From RACS-047 sp031553855 (GTDB lineage Bacteria > Bacillota > Clostridia > Christensenellales > Pumilibacteraceae), in assembly GCA_031553855.1 (NCBI GenBank), contig JAVBKW010000026.1, positions 35,271-99,270 on the forward strand: a stretch of 64,000 nucleotides of DNA, written 5' to 3'. Below are positions 16,964-26,162 of this stretch, one piece after another. The number at the start of each line of letters is the position of its first letter. The stretch's first letter is position 1. The position numbers were made by a program, and so were the translations under genes. The notes under the pieces were generated by a model, which did not search any database, was not told where the DNA came from, and saw only the letters and a program-made list of their open reading frames with translations.

Positions 16964-17311
16964 ATGAGCAATTTAATTGCGGCAATCGAAAAAGACTATA
17001 TGAAGAAGGAAGTTCCGGTTTTCAGCGTAGGCGACGTAGTAAAGGTATTTGTAAAGGTCGTTGAAGGAAACCGCGAAAGATTACAGGCGTTCGAGGGCAC
17101 CGTTATCGCAAAGAAAAACGGCGGCGTAAGAGAGACGTTTTTAGTGCGCAGAGTCAGTTTCGGCGTAGGAATTGAAAGATCGTTTCCGCTCCATTCGCCC
17201 AGGATCGACCATATCGACGTTGTAAGAAGCGGTAAGGTCAGGCGCGCTAAGCTTTATTACCTGCGCAACCTGTCGGGTAAAGCGGCAAAGCTTAAGGAAG
17301 ATATGCGTTAA
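16964..17311 (+). CDS. rplS: 50S ribosomal protein bL19
   Basis: A 115-residue protein with bL19 hallmarks: GDVVKVFVKVVEGNRERLQAFEG, RETFLVRRVSFGVGIERSFPLHSP and a basic C-terminus. CAGGAGG lies before the ATG. It is flanked by its own promoter, leader and terminator, so it is transcribed alone. In many genomes it sits with trmD and rimM, which are absent here. Confidence 0.97.
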   Translation: MSNLIAAIEKDYMKKEVPVFSVGDVVKVFVKVVEGNRERLQAFEGTVIAKKNGGVRETFLVRRVSFGVGIERSFPLHSPRIDHIDVVRSGKVRRAKLYYLRNLSGKAAKLKEDMR

Positions 17312-17330
17312 TTTACTCTTAATTTTTCAT

Positions 17331-17369
17331 AAATCCGTATTTTGAAAGCTCAAAGTACGGATTTTTCTT
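17331..17369 (+). terminator. Intrinsic terminator after rplS
   Basis: AAATCCGTA at 17331-17339 pairs with TACGGATTT at 17356-17364, then T-rich sequence. Confidence 0.85.
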
Positions 17370-17430
17370 TTGCGCGGCTAAACAGCGTATTCAATTGTAT
17401 TCAATTTTGGAAAAAGATTGTATTAAATTA

Positions 17431-17459
17431 TTGCAATTGCTAAAAATATTTGGTATACT
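17431..17459 (+). promoter_or_regulatory. Promoter of the polytopic membrane protein gene
   Basis: TTGCAA at 17431-17436, 17 bp spacer ending TGG, TATACT at 17454-17459. Confidence 0.7.
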
Positions 17460-17524
17460 TTAACAAGTTATTTTAAGTGACTGTTAAACTATCCGGATTA
17501 ATTATACTATAAGAGGTAAAGAAC

Positions 17525-19090
17525 TTGAACGGGATCAATTTATTCGGCCTTGCCGGAGTAAGCAACACAACTACCGACGTTTTATTTATTACGCTGTTTT
17601 TAGCATTTAGTATTGTTTTCTTCTTTGCGGCGGTCGTATTGCTGTCTAAATTTATGTACAAGCCTAAAAGCGCAGAGACAGTAGAAGCCGAGGGCGCGAA
17701 AAAATTCAGTTTTACAGGTATTTTGATTGCGATAATCGCTTTGGGCGTTATTGTGCGCCTTATATTTGTTTTTGCCGTTAAGGGTTACAGAAACGAATAT
17801 GACGAAATTACCGCTTTTACGGGCAATGCGCTTTCTAAAGGGTTTGCCGCAACTTTTGCCGGCGGAACTTTTTCCATATATCCTGTATCTGCGTATCTTT
17901 TAACGGCTTTTGCAGGCATTGCCAAAATATTCAACGTCACAATTGAATCGAACCTGATGCCGCTTTTCGTTAAATTGCCTTTTATAATCTGCGATATCGT
18001 TACGGCGGTTATCCTTTATATAGCGGCAAAAAAATATATCAACGAATATGCCGGGCTTATAGTCGCCGGGTTATTCAGCTTTTTCCCTGTGTTTATTTTC
18101 GCGTCCGCCGTCTGGGGCAGCCTTTACAGCATTTTGTGTATGCTGCTTGTGCTTTGCTTCTACTTTGTCGCCTCAAAAAAATACGCTGCAACGATCGCGG
18201 TTTATTCGCTCGCACTTTTATCGATGAAAGAAGCGCTGTACCTGTTTCCGGTCGTGGCCGTATTCATTATATATAACTATGTTAAATGCTGCATAGCTCT
18301 TAAAAAATCGGCCGTCAGGAAGTTTTCCGAAGTTATTGACAACGAGGTTTACCGCAGCGTTGTTTTGATACCCGTTTATATCGCTGTGTCAATAGCGGCA
18401 ATGTATCTGATCGCGCTGCCTTTCACGATAAACGTCAATGCAAATTTCTTCCGCTTTATCTATAATATATACCTGTTGCCGCTCGCTCAGATGACTACGT
18501 TCGGACATAACGCTTTGGGCGTATTCAATCTCTTTGGCAGGAACGGTTCCGCGCTTGTCACAACCTTCCCCTCGGTGGTGTTTGCGGTGCTGTTCTCGGT
18601 CATCATAACGCTGCTTGTTCTTTTGATTTATCTTAGCCGTAAAAACAGGGCGAACCTCTCGTTTTTAGCCGCTTTCATAATTCTTACGCTTTCGGTTTTC
18701 TATATGGATTTTTCCGAGCTGAGCCTTATACCGGTGCTGGGAGTTTTACTGCTTTCGTTCATCCTTATCAAGGACAGGCGCATTTTGCAGGTATTCGGCG
18801 TTTTAGGCTTTGCCGTACTTTTCAACGCAAGTATGGTTATGGGGTATGCCGGATATCTTAATTCTTTGGCTGACTCTGACCTTACCGGTAGCGCACAGTA
18901 CACAGGCTCCGTTATGCTTTCGTCCGGCGGCGGCCTTGCCGTTTCTATAATCTGCACTGTAATTGTTTTAGTGGCGTTTGCATACGCGGTGCTGATCCTT
19001 TTGGATTTGTCGATGAGCAATAAACGCACGCTCTTCAAACCCTTAGAAGAGCCTAAAGTGTTTAACAGTATAAAGAACTTTATTAAATAA
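17525..19090 (+). CDS. Polytopic membrane protein, possible GT-C glycosyltransferase
   Basis: I do not recognise a specific family. The 521-residue protein has about 11-12 hydrophobic segments. After two N-terminal helices there is a short extracytoplasmic loop with acidic residues (GYRNEYDEITAFTGNAL), followed by a YPVSAYLL stretch; this layout resembles GT-C glycosyltransferases that use lipid-linked sugars and carry a catalytic acid in the first loop. The start is TTG at 17525 after AGAGGT. It is a single-gene unit with its own promoter and terminator. A non-enzymatic membrane protein remains possible. Confidence 0.55.
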   Translation: MNGINLFGLAGVSNTTTDVLFITLFLAFSIVFFFAAVVLLSKFMYKPKSAETVEAEGAKKFSFTGILIAIIALGVIVRLIFVFAVKGYRNEYDEITAFTGNALSKGFAATFAGGTFSIYPVSAYLLTAFAGIAKIFNVTIESNLMPLFVKLPFIICDIVTAVILYIAAKKYINEYAGLIVAGLFSFFPVFIFASAVWGSLYSILCMLLVLCFYFVASKKYAATIAVYSLALLSMKEALYLFPVVAVFIIYNYVKCCIALKKSAVRKFSEVIDNEVYRSVVLIPVYIAVSIAAMYLIALPFTINVNANFFRFIYNIYLLPLAQMTTFGHNALGVFNLFGRNGSALVTTFPSVVFAVLFSVIITLLVLLIYLSRKNRANLSFLAAFIILTLSVFYMDFSELSLIPVLGVLLLSFILIKDRRILQVFGVLGFAVLFNASMVMGYAGYLNSLADSDLTGSAQYTGSVMLSSGGGLAVSIICTVIVLVAFAYAVLILLDLSMSNKRTLFKPLEEPKVFNSIKNFIK

Positions 19091-19106
19091 GTTAGAAAAC
19101 TTTTTT

Positions 19107-19139
19107 GAGCGGACTTAGCATTATGAGTCCGCTCTTGTA
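19107..19139 (+). terminator. Intrinsic terminator
   Basis: GAGCGGACT at 19107-19115 pairs with AGTCCGCTC at 19126-19134, then TTGTATTTT. Ends the membrane protein gene. Confidence 0.8.
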
Positions 19140-19243
19140 TTTTGCCTTGATTAGTAAATTAACTTTCAAGATATTGCAATGTTCGAGTTAATTACTATTC
19201 AGCGTTTTTTAAAAACAAATATATGAATCGGTACGGAGGAAAA

Positions 19244-20773
19244 ATGCTTTCAAAGGTATTGAGCTTTGGTTTAAGCGGAATCAGCGGTTATGAGGTCTTT
19301 ATAGAAACGGACATCAACAGCGGACTTCCCGGCATGGATATCGTAGGCTTGCCCGACGCTGCCGTCAAAGAATCGAAAGAGCGCGTGCGCAGCGCAATAA
19401 AAAACAGCGGCTTTATGTTCACGCCGAAAAAAATAACTATAAACCTTGCGCCAGCCGACACAAAAAAAGAGGGGTCGTTTTACGATCTCCCTATTGCCGC
19501 GGCAATACTTTCGGCAACCGAGCAGCTTGACTATAAGCTGCTGGGCGAATATGCTTTTGTAGGCGAATTGTCGCTCAACGGCGAGCTTAGGCGCGTAAAC
19601 GGAATATTGCCCGTCTTAATTTCGGCGCGCGAAAAGGGCTGCAAGAAAATCATTATCCCTTACGAGAATTTATCCGAAGCTGAATACGTGGACGGAATAG
19701 AGGTATACGCAGTCAAGGATTTGCGCCAGCTGCACAGTTTTTTAAGCGGGCTTGTTTCTATTGAACCGGTTAAACTGCGCAATGTTGCAAACGAGAGGAG
19801 CTTTAACAAATACGGCGAGGATTTTAAATTCGTAAAAGGACAGGCGTTTGCCAAAAGGGCGATGGAGATCGCGGCTGCGGGAGGGCATAATATACTGCTT
19901 ATAGGTCCGCCCGGCGGCGGCAAGACTATGCTTGCCAAATGCTTGCCGTCGATTTTGCCGGATATGAGCGTTTGGGAAAGCCTTGAAACGACCAAAATCC
20001 ATTCGGTGGCGGGAAAACTCAATAACGAGGGCATAGTCACCTCACGTCCGTTCCGCACTCCGCACCACACCTCAAGCCCCGTTTCTCTCACAGGCGGCGG
20101 CGCGAGCGCAAAGCCCGGAGAAATATCGCTTGCCCACAACGGCGTATTGTTTTTAGACGAAATACTCGAATACCCGCGTTCCGTTTTGGAAATCCTGCGC
20201 CAACCGTTGGAGGATAAAAAAATAACCGTTTCACGCGCCGCAAGGACAGTCGTGTATCCGGCGGATTTTATGCTTGTGGCCAGTATGAATCCTTGCCCGT
20301 GCGGCAATTTCGGCTCAAAAACTAAGGAATGCACCTGCTCGCCCGCGCTTATTACCAAATATTTATCGAAGCTCTCCGGCCCTCTGCTTGACCGTATCGA
20401 TTTACATATCGAGGTTGACGCCGTAACGTACGATGAATTATCCGATTCAAAAACCGCCGAAACGAGCGAAAGCGTAAGGCAAAGGGTCAACGGGGCAAGG
20501 GGAGTGCAGCTCAAAAGATTTGAGGGCACGCATATAACGAATAATGCGGGAATGAATTCGCAGATGACGGGCGAATTTTGTTCGCTGGACGATAAGAGCG
20601 AGCTTATTATGAAAAAAGCCTTTGAAAAACTCGGGTTGTCGGCCCGCGCTCATTCAAGAATACTAAAAGTCGCAAGGACTATTGCCGACTTATCCGGCAG
20701 CGCGGAAATTTGTTTTGAGCATTTGACAGAGGCGATAAGCTACCGTTCGCTGGACAGGAGCTACTGGAAATAA
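19244..20773 (+). CDS. comM: ComM/YifB-family AAA+ ATPase (Mg-chelatase-like)
   Basis: A 509-residue protein of the YifB family; ComM in Gram-negatives is a branch-migration helicase that helps integrate transformed DNA. N-terminal Lon-like domain (SGLPGMDIVGLPDAAVKESKERV), Walker A GPPGGGKT at 221-228, Walker B LFLDEI, and a Cys-rich loop CPCGNFGSKTKECTC. An in-frame ATG at 19223 would add seven residues, but GGAGG just before 19244 and the family start MLSKVLSFGL favour 19244. The stop overlaps dprA by one base, linking it with DNA uptake functions. Confidence 0.92.
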   Translation: MLSKVLSFGLSGISGYEVFIETDINSGLPGMDIVGLPDAAVKESKERVRSAIKNSGFMFTPKKITINLAPADTKKEGSFYDLPIAAAILSATEQLDYKLLGEYAFVGELSLNGELRRVNGILPVLISAREKGCKKIIIPYENLSEAEYVDGIEVYAVKDLRQLHSFLSGLVSIEPVKLRNVANERSFNKYGEDFKFVKGQAFAKRAMEIAAAGGHNILLIGPPGGGKTMLAKCLPSILPDMSVWESLETTKIHSVAGKLNNEGIVTSRPFRTPHHTSSPVSLTGGGASAKPGEISLAHNGVLFLDEILEYPRSVLEILRQPLEDKKITVSRAARTVVYPADFMLVASMNPCPCGNFGSKTKECTCSPALITKYLSKLSGPLLDRIDLHIEVDAVTYDELSDSKTAETSESVRQRVNGARGVQLKRFEGTHITNNAGMNSQMTGEFCSLDDKSELIMKKAFEKLGLSARAHSRILKVARTIADLSGSAEICFEHLTEAISYRSLDRSYWK

Positions 20774-21867
20774 TGGATTTGAATGAAGAATTGCTGTACT
20801 ACTGGCTCGCGCTTTGTCCGTTTACGGCCTTAAAGAAAAACAAACTGCTGCAAGAGCTGTCTATATTTGAAATTTATGACCGAATGGGCGCGGATAAAGA
20901 CGTTGAGGATTTTATCGGCGCGGAACTTGCCGCGAAAAGTAAACTTTTAAAAAATGCGTCGTTTTTAGAAAGGTCGCTGGAGGAAATGTATAAGCACGGG
21001 GTCAGATTTGTTTCTAAAGTAAACAAATATTATCCTCAAAAGCTGCGCCAGAGCGAGGCCGTACCGCCTATCGTCCTTTTTTATAAGGGCGACGTATCAT
21101 TATTAGGCACTCCCTCCGTAGCGGTGGTGGGAACGAGGCACCCGAGCGATTACGGCAGGCAGGCGGCCGAGAGCATAGCGGAAGCTTTGAGCGGCTATTG
21201 TGTGACGCTCGTTAGCGGAATGGCGACGGGTATCGACGCATACGCCCATGCCGCGGCGTTAAAAGCGGACGTTAAAACGGTTGCGGTGCTGGGGAGCGGG
21301 CTCAATAAACCCACGCCTCTTTCAAATATAAATCTGTTCCGCTCAATTTGTGAAAGCGGCCTTGTCGTGTCGGAGTATCCGATAAACGCAGAAGCGGGAA
21401 AGCATACTTTCCCGGAGCGCAACCGCATAATTTCTGCGCTTAGCGAGGTAACCATAGTCGTTGAGGCGGCGGAAAAAAGCGGCGCGCTGATCACGGCCGA
21501 CAGAGCGCTTGAGCAGGGGCGCGAGCTCCTTGCGGTGCCGGGCAGTATCTTTAGCGCAAAGTCTAAAGGGACTAACGCGCTTTTGAAAAACGGAGCGTCC
21601 CCGTTCACTTCAGTACAGGATATTTTGTCGATTTTAAAAGTCCAATACACAAAAATCAGTCAAAAAAACTCATCTTTGACGCTGGACTTTTTTGAACAAA
21701 CGATATATAATCTATTACAAAACGGCGAAAAGGACATAAATGAGCTATGCGATCAGAGCGGTTTTGCAATCAAAGATTTAATATTGATATTATTTTCGCT
21801 TGAATTTAAGGATGCGGTAATCGCATTGCCGAATAAAACTTATAAGGTAAGAGGTCTTAAGATTTGA
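20773..21867 (+). CDS. dprA: DNA-processing protein DprA
   Basis: A 364-residue protein that binds incoming single-stranded DNA and loads RecA. The Rossmann-like core shows VAVVGTRHPSDYGR, LVSGMATGIDAYAH, VLGSGLNKPTP and FPERNRIISALSE, all typical. A C-terminal winged-helix-like segment follows (about 310-360). The start overlaps the comM stop (TAATG) and its stop overlaps topA by 4 bp, so comM-dprA-topA is one operon. Confidence 0.96.
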   Translation: MDLNEELLYYWLALCPFTALKKNKLLQELSIFEIYDRMGADKDVEDFIGAELAAKSKLLKNASFLERSLEEMYKHGVRFVSKVNKYYPQKLRQSEAVPPIVLFYKGDVSLLGTPSVAVVGTRHPSDYGRQAAESIAEALSGYCVTLVSGMATGIDAYAHAAALKADVKTVAVLGSGLNKPTPLSNINLFRSICESGLVVSEYPINAEAGKHTFPERNRIISALSEVTIVVEAAEKSGALITADRALEQGRELLAVPGSIFSAKSKGTNALLKNGASPFTSVQDILSILKVQYTKISQKNSSLTLDFFEQTIYNLLQNGEKDINELCDQSGFAIKDLILILFSLEFKDAVIALPNKTYKVRGLKI

Positions 21868-24155
21868 AGTTAGTTGTTATTGAAGGTATCGGAAAAAAGG
21901 AAACCATCGAAAAATATCTGGGCGGCGGCTACAGGGTTTTTGCTACAAAAGGGCATATCCGCGACCTGCCGGTCAGCGGGCTTGGCGTAAACGTCAAGAA
22001 TAGATTCGAGCCAAAATATACCGTTTTAGACGATAAAAAAGAAATTGTGGAAAGCCTGAAAAAAGCTGCCGATAAAGCCGACGGCATACTGCTTGCAACC
22101 GACCCGGACCGTGAGGGCGAGGCGATATCGTGGCATGTAGCGAACATTTTAGGATTGTCTGCCGACGATAATATCAGGATAGAATTCAACGAAATCAGTA
22201 AAAAAGCCGTTCAGAACGCTTTGGCCCATCCGCGTAAGCTGGATCTTGACCTGATCGACGCACAGCAGGCGCGCAGGGTGCTTGACAGGCTCGTGGGCTA
22301 CAAGGTTTCGCCGGTGCTTTGCAAAAAAATTCAAAATAAGCTTTCCGCCGGGCGCGTCCAGTCCGTCACTCTGCGCCTGATAGTTGAGCGCGAACGGGAA
22401 ATCAGGAGTTTTATTCCCGAAGAATATTGGCCGTTCTTCTCTATACTCAATAAGTCAGGCGACTCAACGCTTATAAAAGCCGCGCTTGCCTCTAAGGGCA
22501 AGAATAAAATCAAGCCCGGCTCAAAAGAAGAAGTCGACGAGATAGTAGCGGAGCTTAAAAATCAAAGATATTTTGTGGACAAGGTCAAAAAGTCGGTCAC
22601 AAAATCGCACGCTCCCGCGCCGTTTATTACAAGCTCTATGCAGCAGGACGCGCTCAACAAATTGGGAATGAATTTAAAGCAGACCTCTTCTGCCGCCCAA
22701 AGCCTTTACGAGGGCGTCGATATCGGGTCCGAGGGCAAGGTCGCGCTTATCACTTATATCCGTACCGACTCCACCCGCGTTTCGCCTGATGCGATAGCCG
22801 AGGCAAGAAAGTTTATATCAGAGAAGTTCGGCGCGGATTATGTTCCGGAAAAACCGAATTATTACGCAAGTAAAAAAAGCGCGCAGGACGCCCACGAGGC
22901 GATTCGCCCCATTTCACTCGAAAGAACGCCCGAGAGCCTTAAAGATGTTCTGAATAAATTCAACTACAAGCTCTACAAACTGATTTATGAGCGTTTTTTG
23001 GCAAGCCAGATGTCGGAGGCGCAGTATAATTCCTTGAACGTCGATATAAAAGCAGGCGATTACGGTTTTAAGGTCAGCGGGAAAACGCCTCTTTTTGCCG
23101 GATTTACCGCCGTTTATAACACTTTTTCAGAGGAAAAAGAGAACGAGGAGAATGAAAACTCTTTAAAGCTGCCCTCATTAACGGAAGGCGAAGAGCTTTT
23201 ATTCAATAAATACCAGTTTGAGCAGAAGTTCACAAAACCGCCCTCGCGTTATACCGAGGCAAGCTTAGTCAAAACTATGGAAGAAAAGGGTATCGGAAGG
23301 CCTGCTACTTACACGCCCACCGTTACGCTCCTTTTCACGCGCACATACACCGAACACGACGGTAAATACATCATTCCGACTAAGCTTGGCGAGGAAGTTA
23401 CGGATATGCTCGTCAAATACTTTCCCGAAATTATGAACATCGAATTTACAGCTAAAATGGAAGAGGATCTGGATAAAATTGAAGAGGGCGGAGTTGTGTG
23501 GCAGAACGTCGTTGCAAAATTCTACGACGGTTTTGAAGCCAAAATCGCGGACGCTTTAGGCGATAGCTTTTCTCTCAAAAGCCCCGACATCCAGACAGAT
23601 ATCGCTTGCCCCGAGTGCGGCGCGTATATGGTTATAAAAACGGGGCGGTTCGGCAAATTCTTCGCCTGCCCGAACTATCCAAAATGCAAGCATACTATAC
23701 CTATGGACTCTACTACCGGAAAACCGGCCGTGCAGCCTGAAAAGATTAAAGCCGAGGTTAAAGAATCCGACGTCAAATGCGACAAATGCGGCAAAATGAT
23801 GGTTATAAAGCAGGGCAAGTTCGGCGAGTTTTTAGCCTGCCCGGGATATCCCAAATGCAAAAATATTAAAAAAATAGATAACGGAAACGGCAAAGCCGCG
23901 GACGGTCAAAAAGAAAAAGCCGAGCCTAAAATTACAGGCCCTTGCCCCGTATGCGGAAAGCCCACCAAAGAAATCAAAACCTTCCGCTCAACCTTCTACG
24001 GCTGCACAGGGTACCCCGAGTGTAATTTCACTTCATCGTTGCCCGTTTTGGAAGGAAAATGCCCAAAATGCGGCGGATTTTTAGTGGAAAAGTCTTTAAA
24101 GGACGGCACAAAAGTTATACAGTGCGGTTCTAAAACCTGCGATTATAAAGCATAG
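21864..24155 (+). CDS. topA: DNA topoisomerase I
   Basis: A 763-residue type IA topoisomerase that relaxes negative supercoils. TTG start overlapping the dprA stop. The toprim domain begins VVIEGIGKKETIEKYLG rather than the usual VESPAKAKTI, keeping the Glu and the Lys four residues on; DPDREGEAISWH follows. The active-site tyrosine is Tyr298 in ITYIRTDSTR. Four C-terminal zinc-ribbon modules begin near residue 588 (CPECG...CPNYPKC, CDKCG...CPGYPKC, CPVCG...CTGYPEC, CPKCG...CGSKTC). The order dprA-topA-trmFO is typical of Firmicutes. Confidence 0.96.
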   Translation: MKLVVIEGIGKKETIEKYLGGGYRVFATKGHIRDLPVSGLGVNVKNRFEPKYTVLDDKKEIVESLKKAADKADGILLATDPDREGEAISWHVANILGLSADDNIRIEFNEISKKAVQNALAHPRKLDLDLIDAQQARRVLDRLVGYKVSPVLCKKIQNKLSAGRVQSVTLRLIVEREREIRSFIPEEYWPFFSILNKSGDSTLIKAALASKGKNKIKPGSKEEVDEIVAELKNQRYFVDKVKKSVTKSHAPAPFITSSMQQDALNKLGMNLKQTSSAAQSLYEGVDIGSEGKVALITYIRTDSTRVSPDAIAEARKFISEKFGADYVPEKPNYYASKKSAQDAHEAIRPISLERTPESLKDVLNKFNYKLYKLIYERFLASQMSEAQYNSLNVDIKAGDYGFKVSGKTPLFAGFTAVYNTFSEEKENEENENSLKLPSLTEGEELLFNKYQFEQKFTKPPSRYTEASLVKTMEEKGIGRPATYTPTVTLLFTRTYTEHDGKYIIPTKLGEEVTDMLVKYFPEIMNIEFTAKMEEDLDKIEEGGVVWQNVVAKFYDGFEAKIADALGDSFSLKSPDIQTDIACPECGAYMVIKTGRFGKFFACPNYPKCKHTIPMDSTTGKPAVQPEKIKAEVKESDVKCDKCGKMMVIKQGKFGEFLACPGYPKCKNIKKIDNGNGKAADGQKEKAEPKITGPCPVCGKPTKEIKTFRSTFYGCTGYPECNFTSSLPVLEGKCPKCGGFLVEKSLKDGTKVIQCGSKTCDYKA

Positions 24156-24161
24156 ATCGTT

Positions 24162-25472
24162 ATGGCCGATAAAATACACATTATAGGCGCGGGGCTTGCC
24201 GGATGCGAGGCAGCATTCCAGGCGGCAAAACGCGGCGTAAAGGTTGTCCTTTACGAGAGTAAGCCGGAGTTTAAGAGTAAAGCTCACACAAGAAGCAAAT
24301 TTTGTGAGCTTGTTTGTTCAAATTCGCTCAAAAGCACCGAGCTATCGACTTCAAGCGGGCTGTTAAAATATGAATTAAGATTTTTAGACAGCCTGGTTTT
24401 ACGCTGCGCCGATAAATGCGCGGTCCCCGCAGGCGGTGCTTTGGCCGTCGATCGCGATTTATTTGCCGGGGCCGTTACTGATGAAATTTTAAATAATAAA
24501 AATATTGAGGTCAAATACGGGCTTGTTGAAAAAATACCGGAGGATGGTGTTACTATAATCGCGACCGGCCCTCTCACCTTAGGCGCGCTTAACGATGAAA
24601 TAGCGCAGCTCTGCGGCGGCCAGCTATATTTTTTTGACGCCGCCGCGCCGATAATAAGCGCAGATTCAATCGATTATAAAAAAACTTTCAGCGCAAGCCG
24701 CTACGATAAGGGCGGGATGAGCGATTATATCAACTGCCCGATGGATAAAGCGGAATATGAGCAGTTTATCGACGCTCTTTTAGCCGCCGAATGCGTAATC
24801 CTGCACGATTTTGAAAAGGACGGTATCTTTGAGGGCTGTATGCCCGTGGAAATTATGGCAAAGCGCGGGCGCGATACGCTGCGGTTCGGCCCTTTACGTC
24901 CTGTCGGATTTTGCGACCCCGAAACCGGAAAACGCCCTTACGCCGTTGTTCAGCTGCGCAAAGAAAACGCGGGCGGCACAATGTACAATTTAGTCGGCTT
25001 TCAGACAAATTTAAAGTTTGGCGAGCAAAAGCGCGTGTTTTCAATGATACCGGCATTAAAAGACGCGGAATTTTTAAGATACGGAGTTATGCACCGCAAT
25101 TCATTTATAAACGCGCCTAAAGTTTTGAATGAATACTTTCAGGTAAAAGAGCGTCAAAAGGTTTTTATCGCGGGGCAGCTGTCGGGAGTCGAAGGATACG
25201 TTGAAAGTATCGCGGCGGGTCTTATTGCCGCAATTAATGCGGTTAAGTTTTTAAAGGGTGAGACGCTGTTTTTGATGCCGAAAGAAACTATTATAGGGGC
25301 GCTTGAGAGGTATTTAAGCGCGCCTAATCCCGATTTTCAGCCGATGAACTCAAATTTTGGTATATTGCCGCCGATAGAGGGGCGTTTTAAGGATAAATCG
25401 GCCAGAAAGCTTAAGTATTCCGAGCGTGCGGCAGCCGCTTTAAATCAAATTGATCCAAAAGAATATACTTAA
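24162..25472 (+). CDS. trmFO: Folate-dependent tRNA (uracil-54-C5) methyltransferase TrmFO
   Basis: A 436-residue FAD protein that makes ribothymidine 54 in tRNA using methylenetetrahydrofolate. The dinucleotide-binding motif GAGLAGCEAA is at the N-terminus, followed by the family segment RSKFCELVCSNSLKS. It begins 7 bp after topA. In Bacillus the next gene is usually xerC/codV before hslV; here that gene is missing and a new promoter precedes hslV. Confidence 0.96.
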   Translation: MADKIHIIGAGLAGCEAAFQAAKRGVKVVLYESKPEFKSKAHTRSKFCELVCSNSLKSTELSTSSGLLKYELRFLDSLVLRCADKCAVPAGGALAVDRDLFAGAVTDEILNNKNIEVKYGLVEKIPEDGVTIIATGPLTLGALNDEIAQLCGGQLYFFDAAAPIISADSIDYKKTFSASRYDKGGMSDYINCPMDKAEYEQFIDALLAAECVILHDFEKDGIFEGCMPVEIMAKRGRDTLRFGPLRPVGFCDPETGKRPYAVVQLRKENAGGTMYNLVGFQTNLKFGEQKRVFSMIPALKDAEFLRYGVMHRNSFINAPKVLNEYFQVKERQKVFIAGQLSGVEGYVESIAAGLIAAINAVKFLKGETLFLMPKETIIGALERYLSAPNPDFQPMNSNFGILPPIEGRFKDKSARKLKYSERAAAALNQIDPKEYT

Positions 25473-25478
25473 ATTAAT

Positions 25479-25507
25479 TTGCTATTAAACAGAAAATGAG
25501 TTATAAT
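25479..25507 (+). promoter_or_regulatory. Promoter upstream of hslV
   Basis: TTGCTA at 25479-25484, 17 bp spacer, TATAAT at 25502-25507. It implies a 5-prime UTR of about 110 nt before hslV; I see no clear regulator site in it. Confidence 0.6.
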
Positions 25508-25625
25508 AATTACACTAAAATGAAGGATTGCAAGGTTTTTTAGTAAGTAAAATAAGACAAGTAAACCGATGAGGCATTAGGGAAACTTTAAGAGTAAAAA
25601 AAATCGGGAGAATAATATAAAAGAA

Positions 25626-26159
25626 ATGGAATTGAAAGGAACAACTATCGTCGCAGTAAAGCGCGGCGGAAAAACCGTTATCGCCGGCGACGGACAGGTT
25701 ACGAGCGGACAGAGCGTTATCATGAAGGGCAACGCAGTTAAGGTGCGCCGTCTTTTTAACGATAAGGTGATTACGGGTTTTGCAGGCTCCGTGGCGGACG
25801 CTTTTACGTTAAGCGAAAGATTTGAGGAAATGCTGCATAAATACGGCGGCAACCTTATGCGCAGCGCAGTTGGCCTTGCCCAGCTTTGGCGCGGAGATAA
25901 GGTTTTGAGGCAGCTTGAGGCTATGATGATAGTAGCGGATGAAAACGACCTGCTGATTTTAAGCGGTATCGGCGACGTTATAGAGCCTGAAAACGGCATT
26001 TGCGCTATCGGCAGCGGCGGAAATTACGCTTTAAGCGCGGCAAGGGCGCTGGCAGACCATACAAGCATGAGCGCAAAGGAAATTGCGCTTGCCGCTATGA
26101 AGGTCGCCTCCCAGATATGCGTTTTCACTAACGGCAACATCACCGTTGAGGAGGTTTAA
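25626..26159 (+). CDS. hslV: HslV proteolytic subunit of the HslUV protease
   Basis: A 177-residue N-terminal nucleophile hydrolase, the bacterial relative of proteasome beta subunits. The mature Thr is probably Thr6 after removal of a short MELKG leader (TTIVAVKRGGKTVIAGDGQVT). GSGGNYALSAARAL is typical. It lacks a strong Shine-Dalgarno. It sits 3 bp before hslU, its ATPase partner. Confidence 0.96.
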   Translation: MELKGTTIVAVKRGGKTVIAGDGQVTSGQSVIMKGNAVKVRRLFNDKVITGFAGSVADAFTLSERFEEMLHKYGGNLMRSAVGLAQLWRGDKVLRQLEAMMIVADENDLLILSGIGDVIEPENGICAIGSGGNYALSAARALADHTSMSAKEIALAAMKVASQICVFTNGNITVEEV

Positions 26160-26162
26160 GCT

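Noticed and set aside
19660..20529. 289-codon minus-strand frame
   Set aside because: It lies wholly inside comM, whose AAA+ motifs are intact; composition is typical of antisense of coding DNA.
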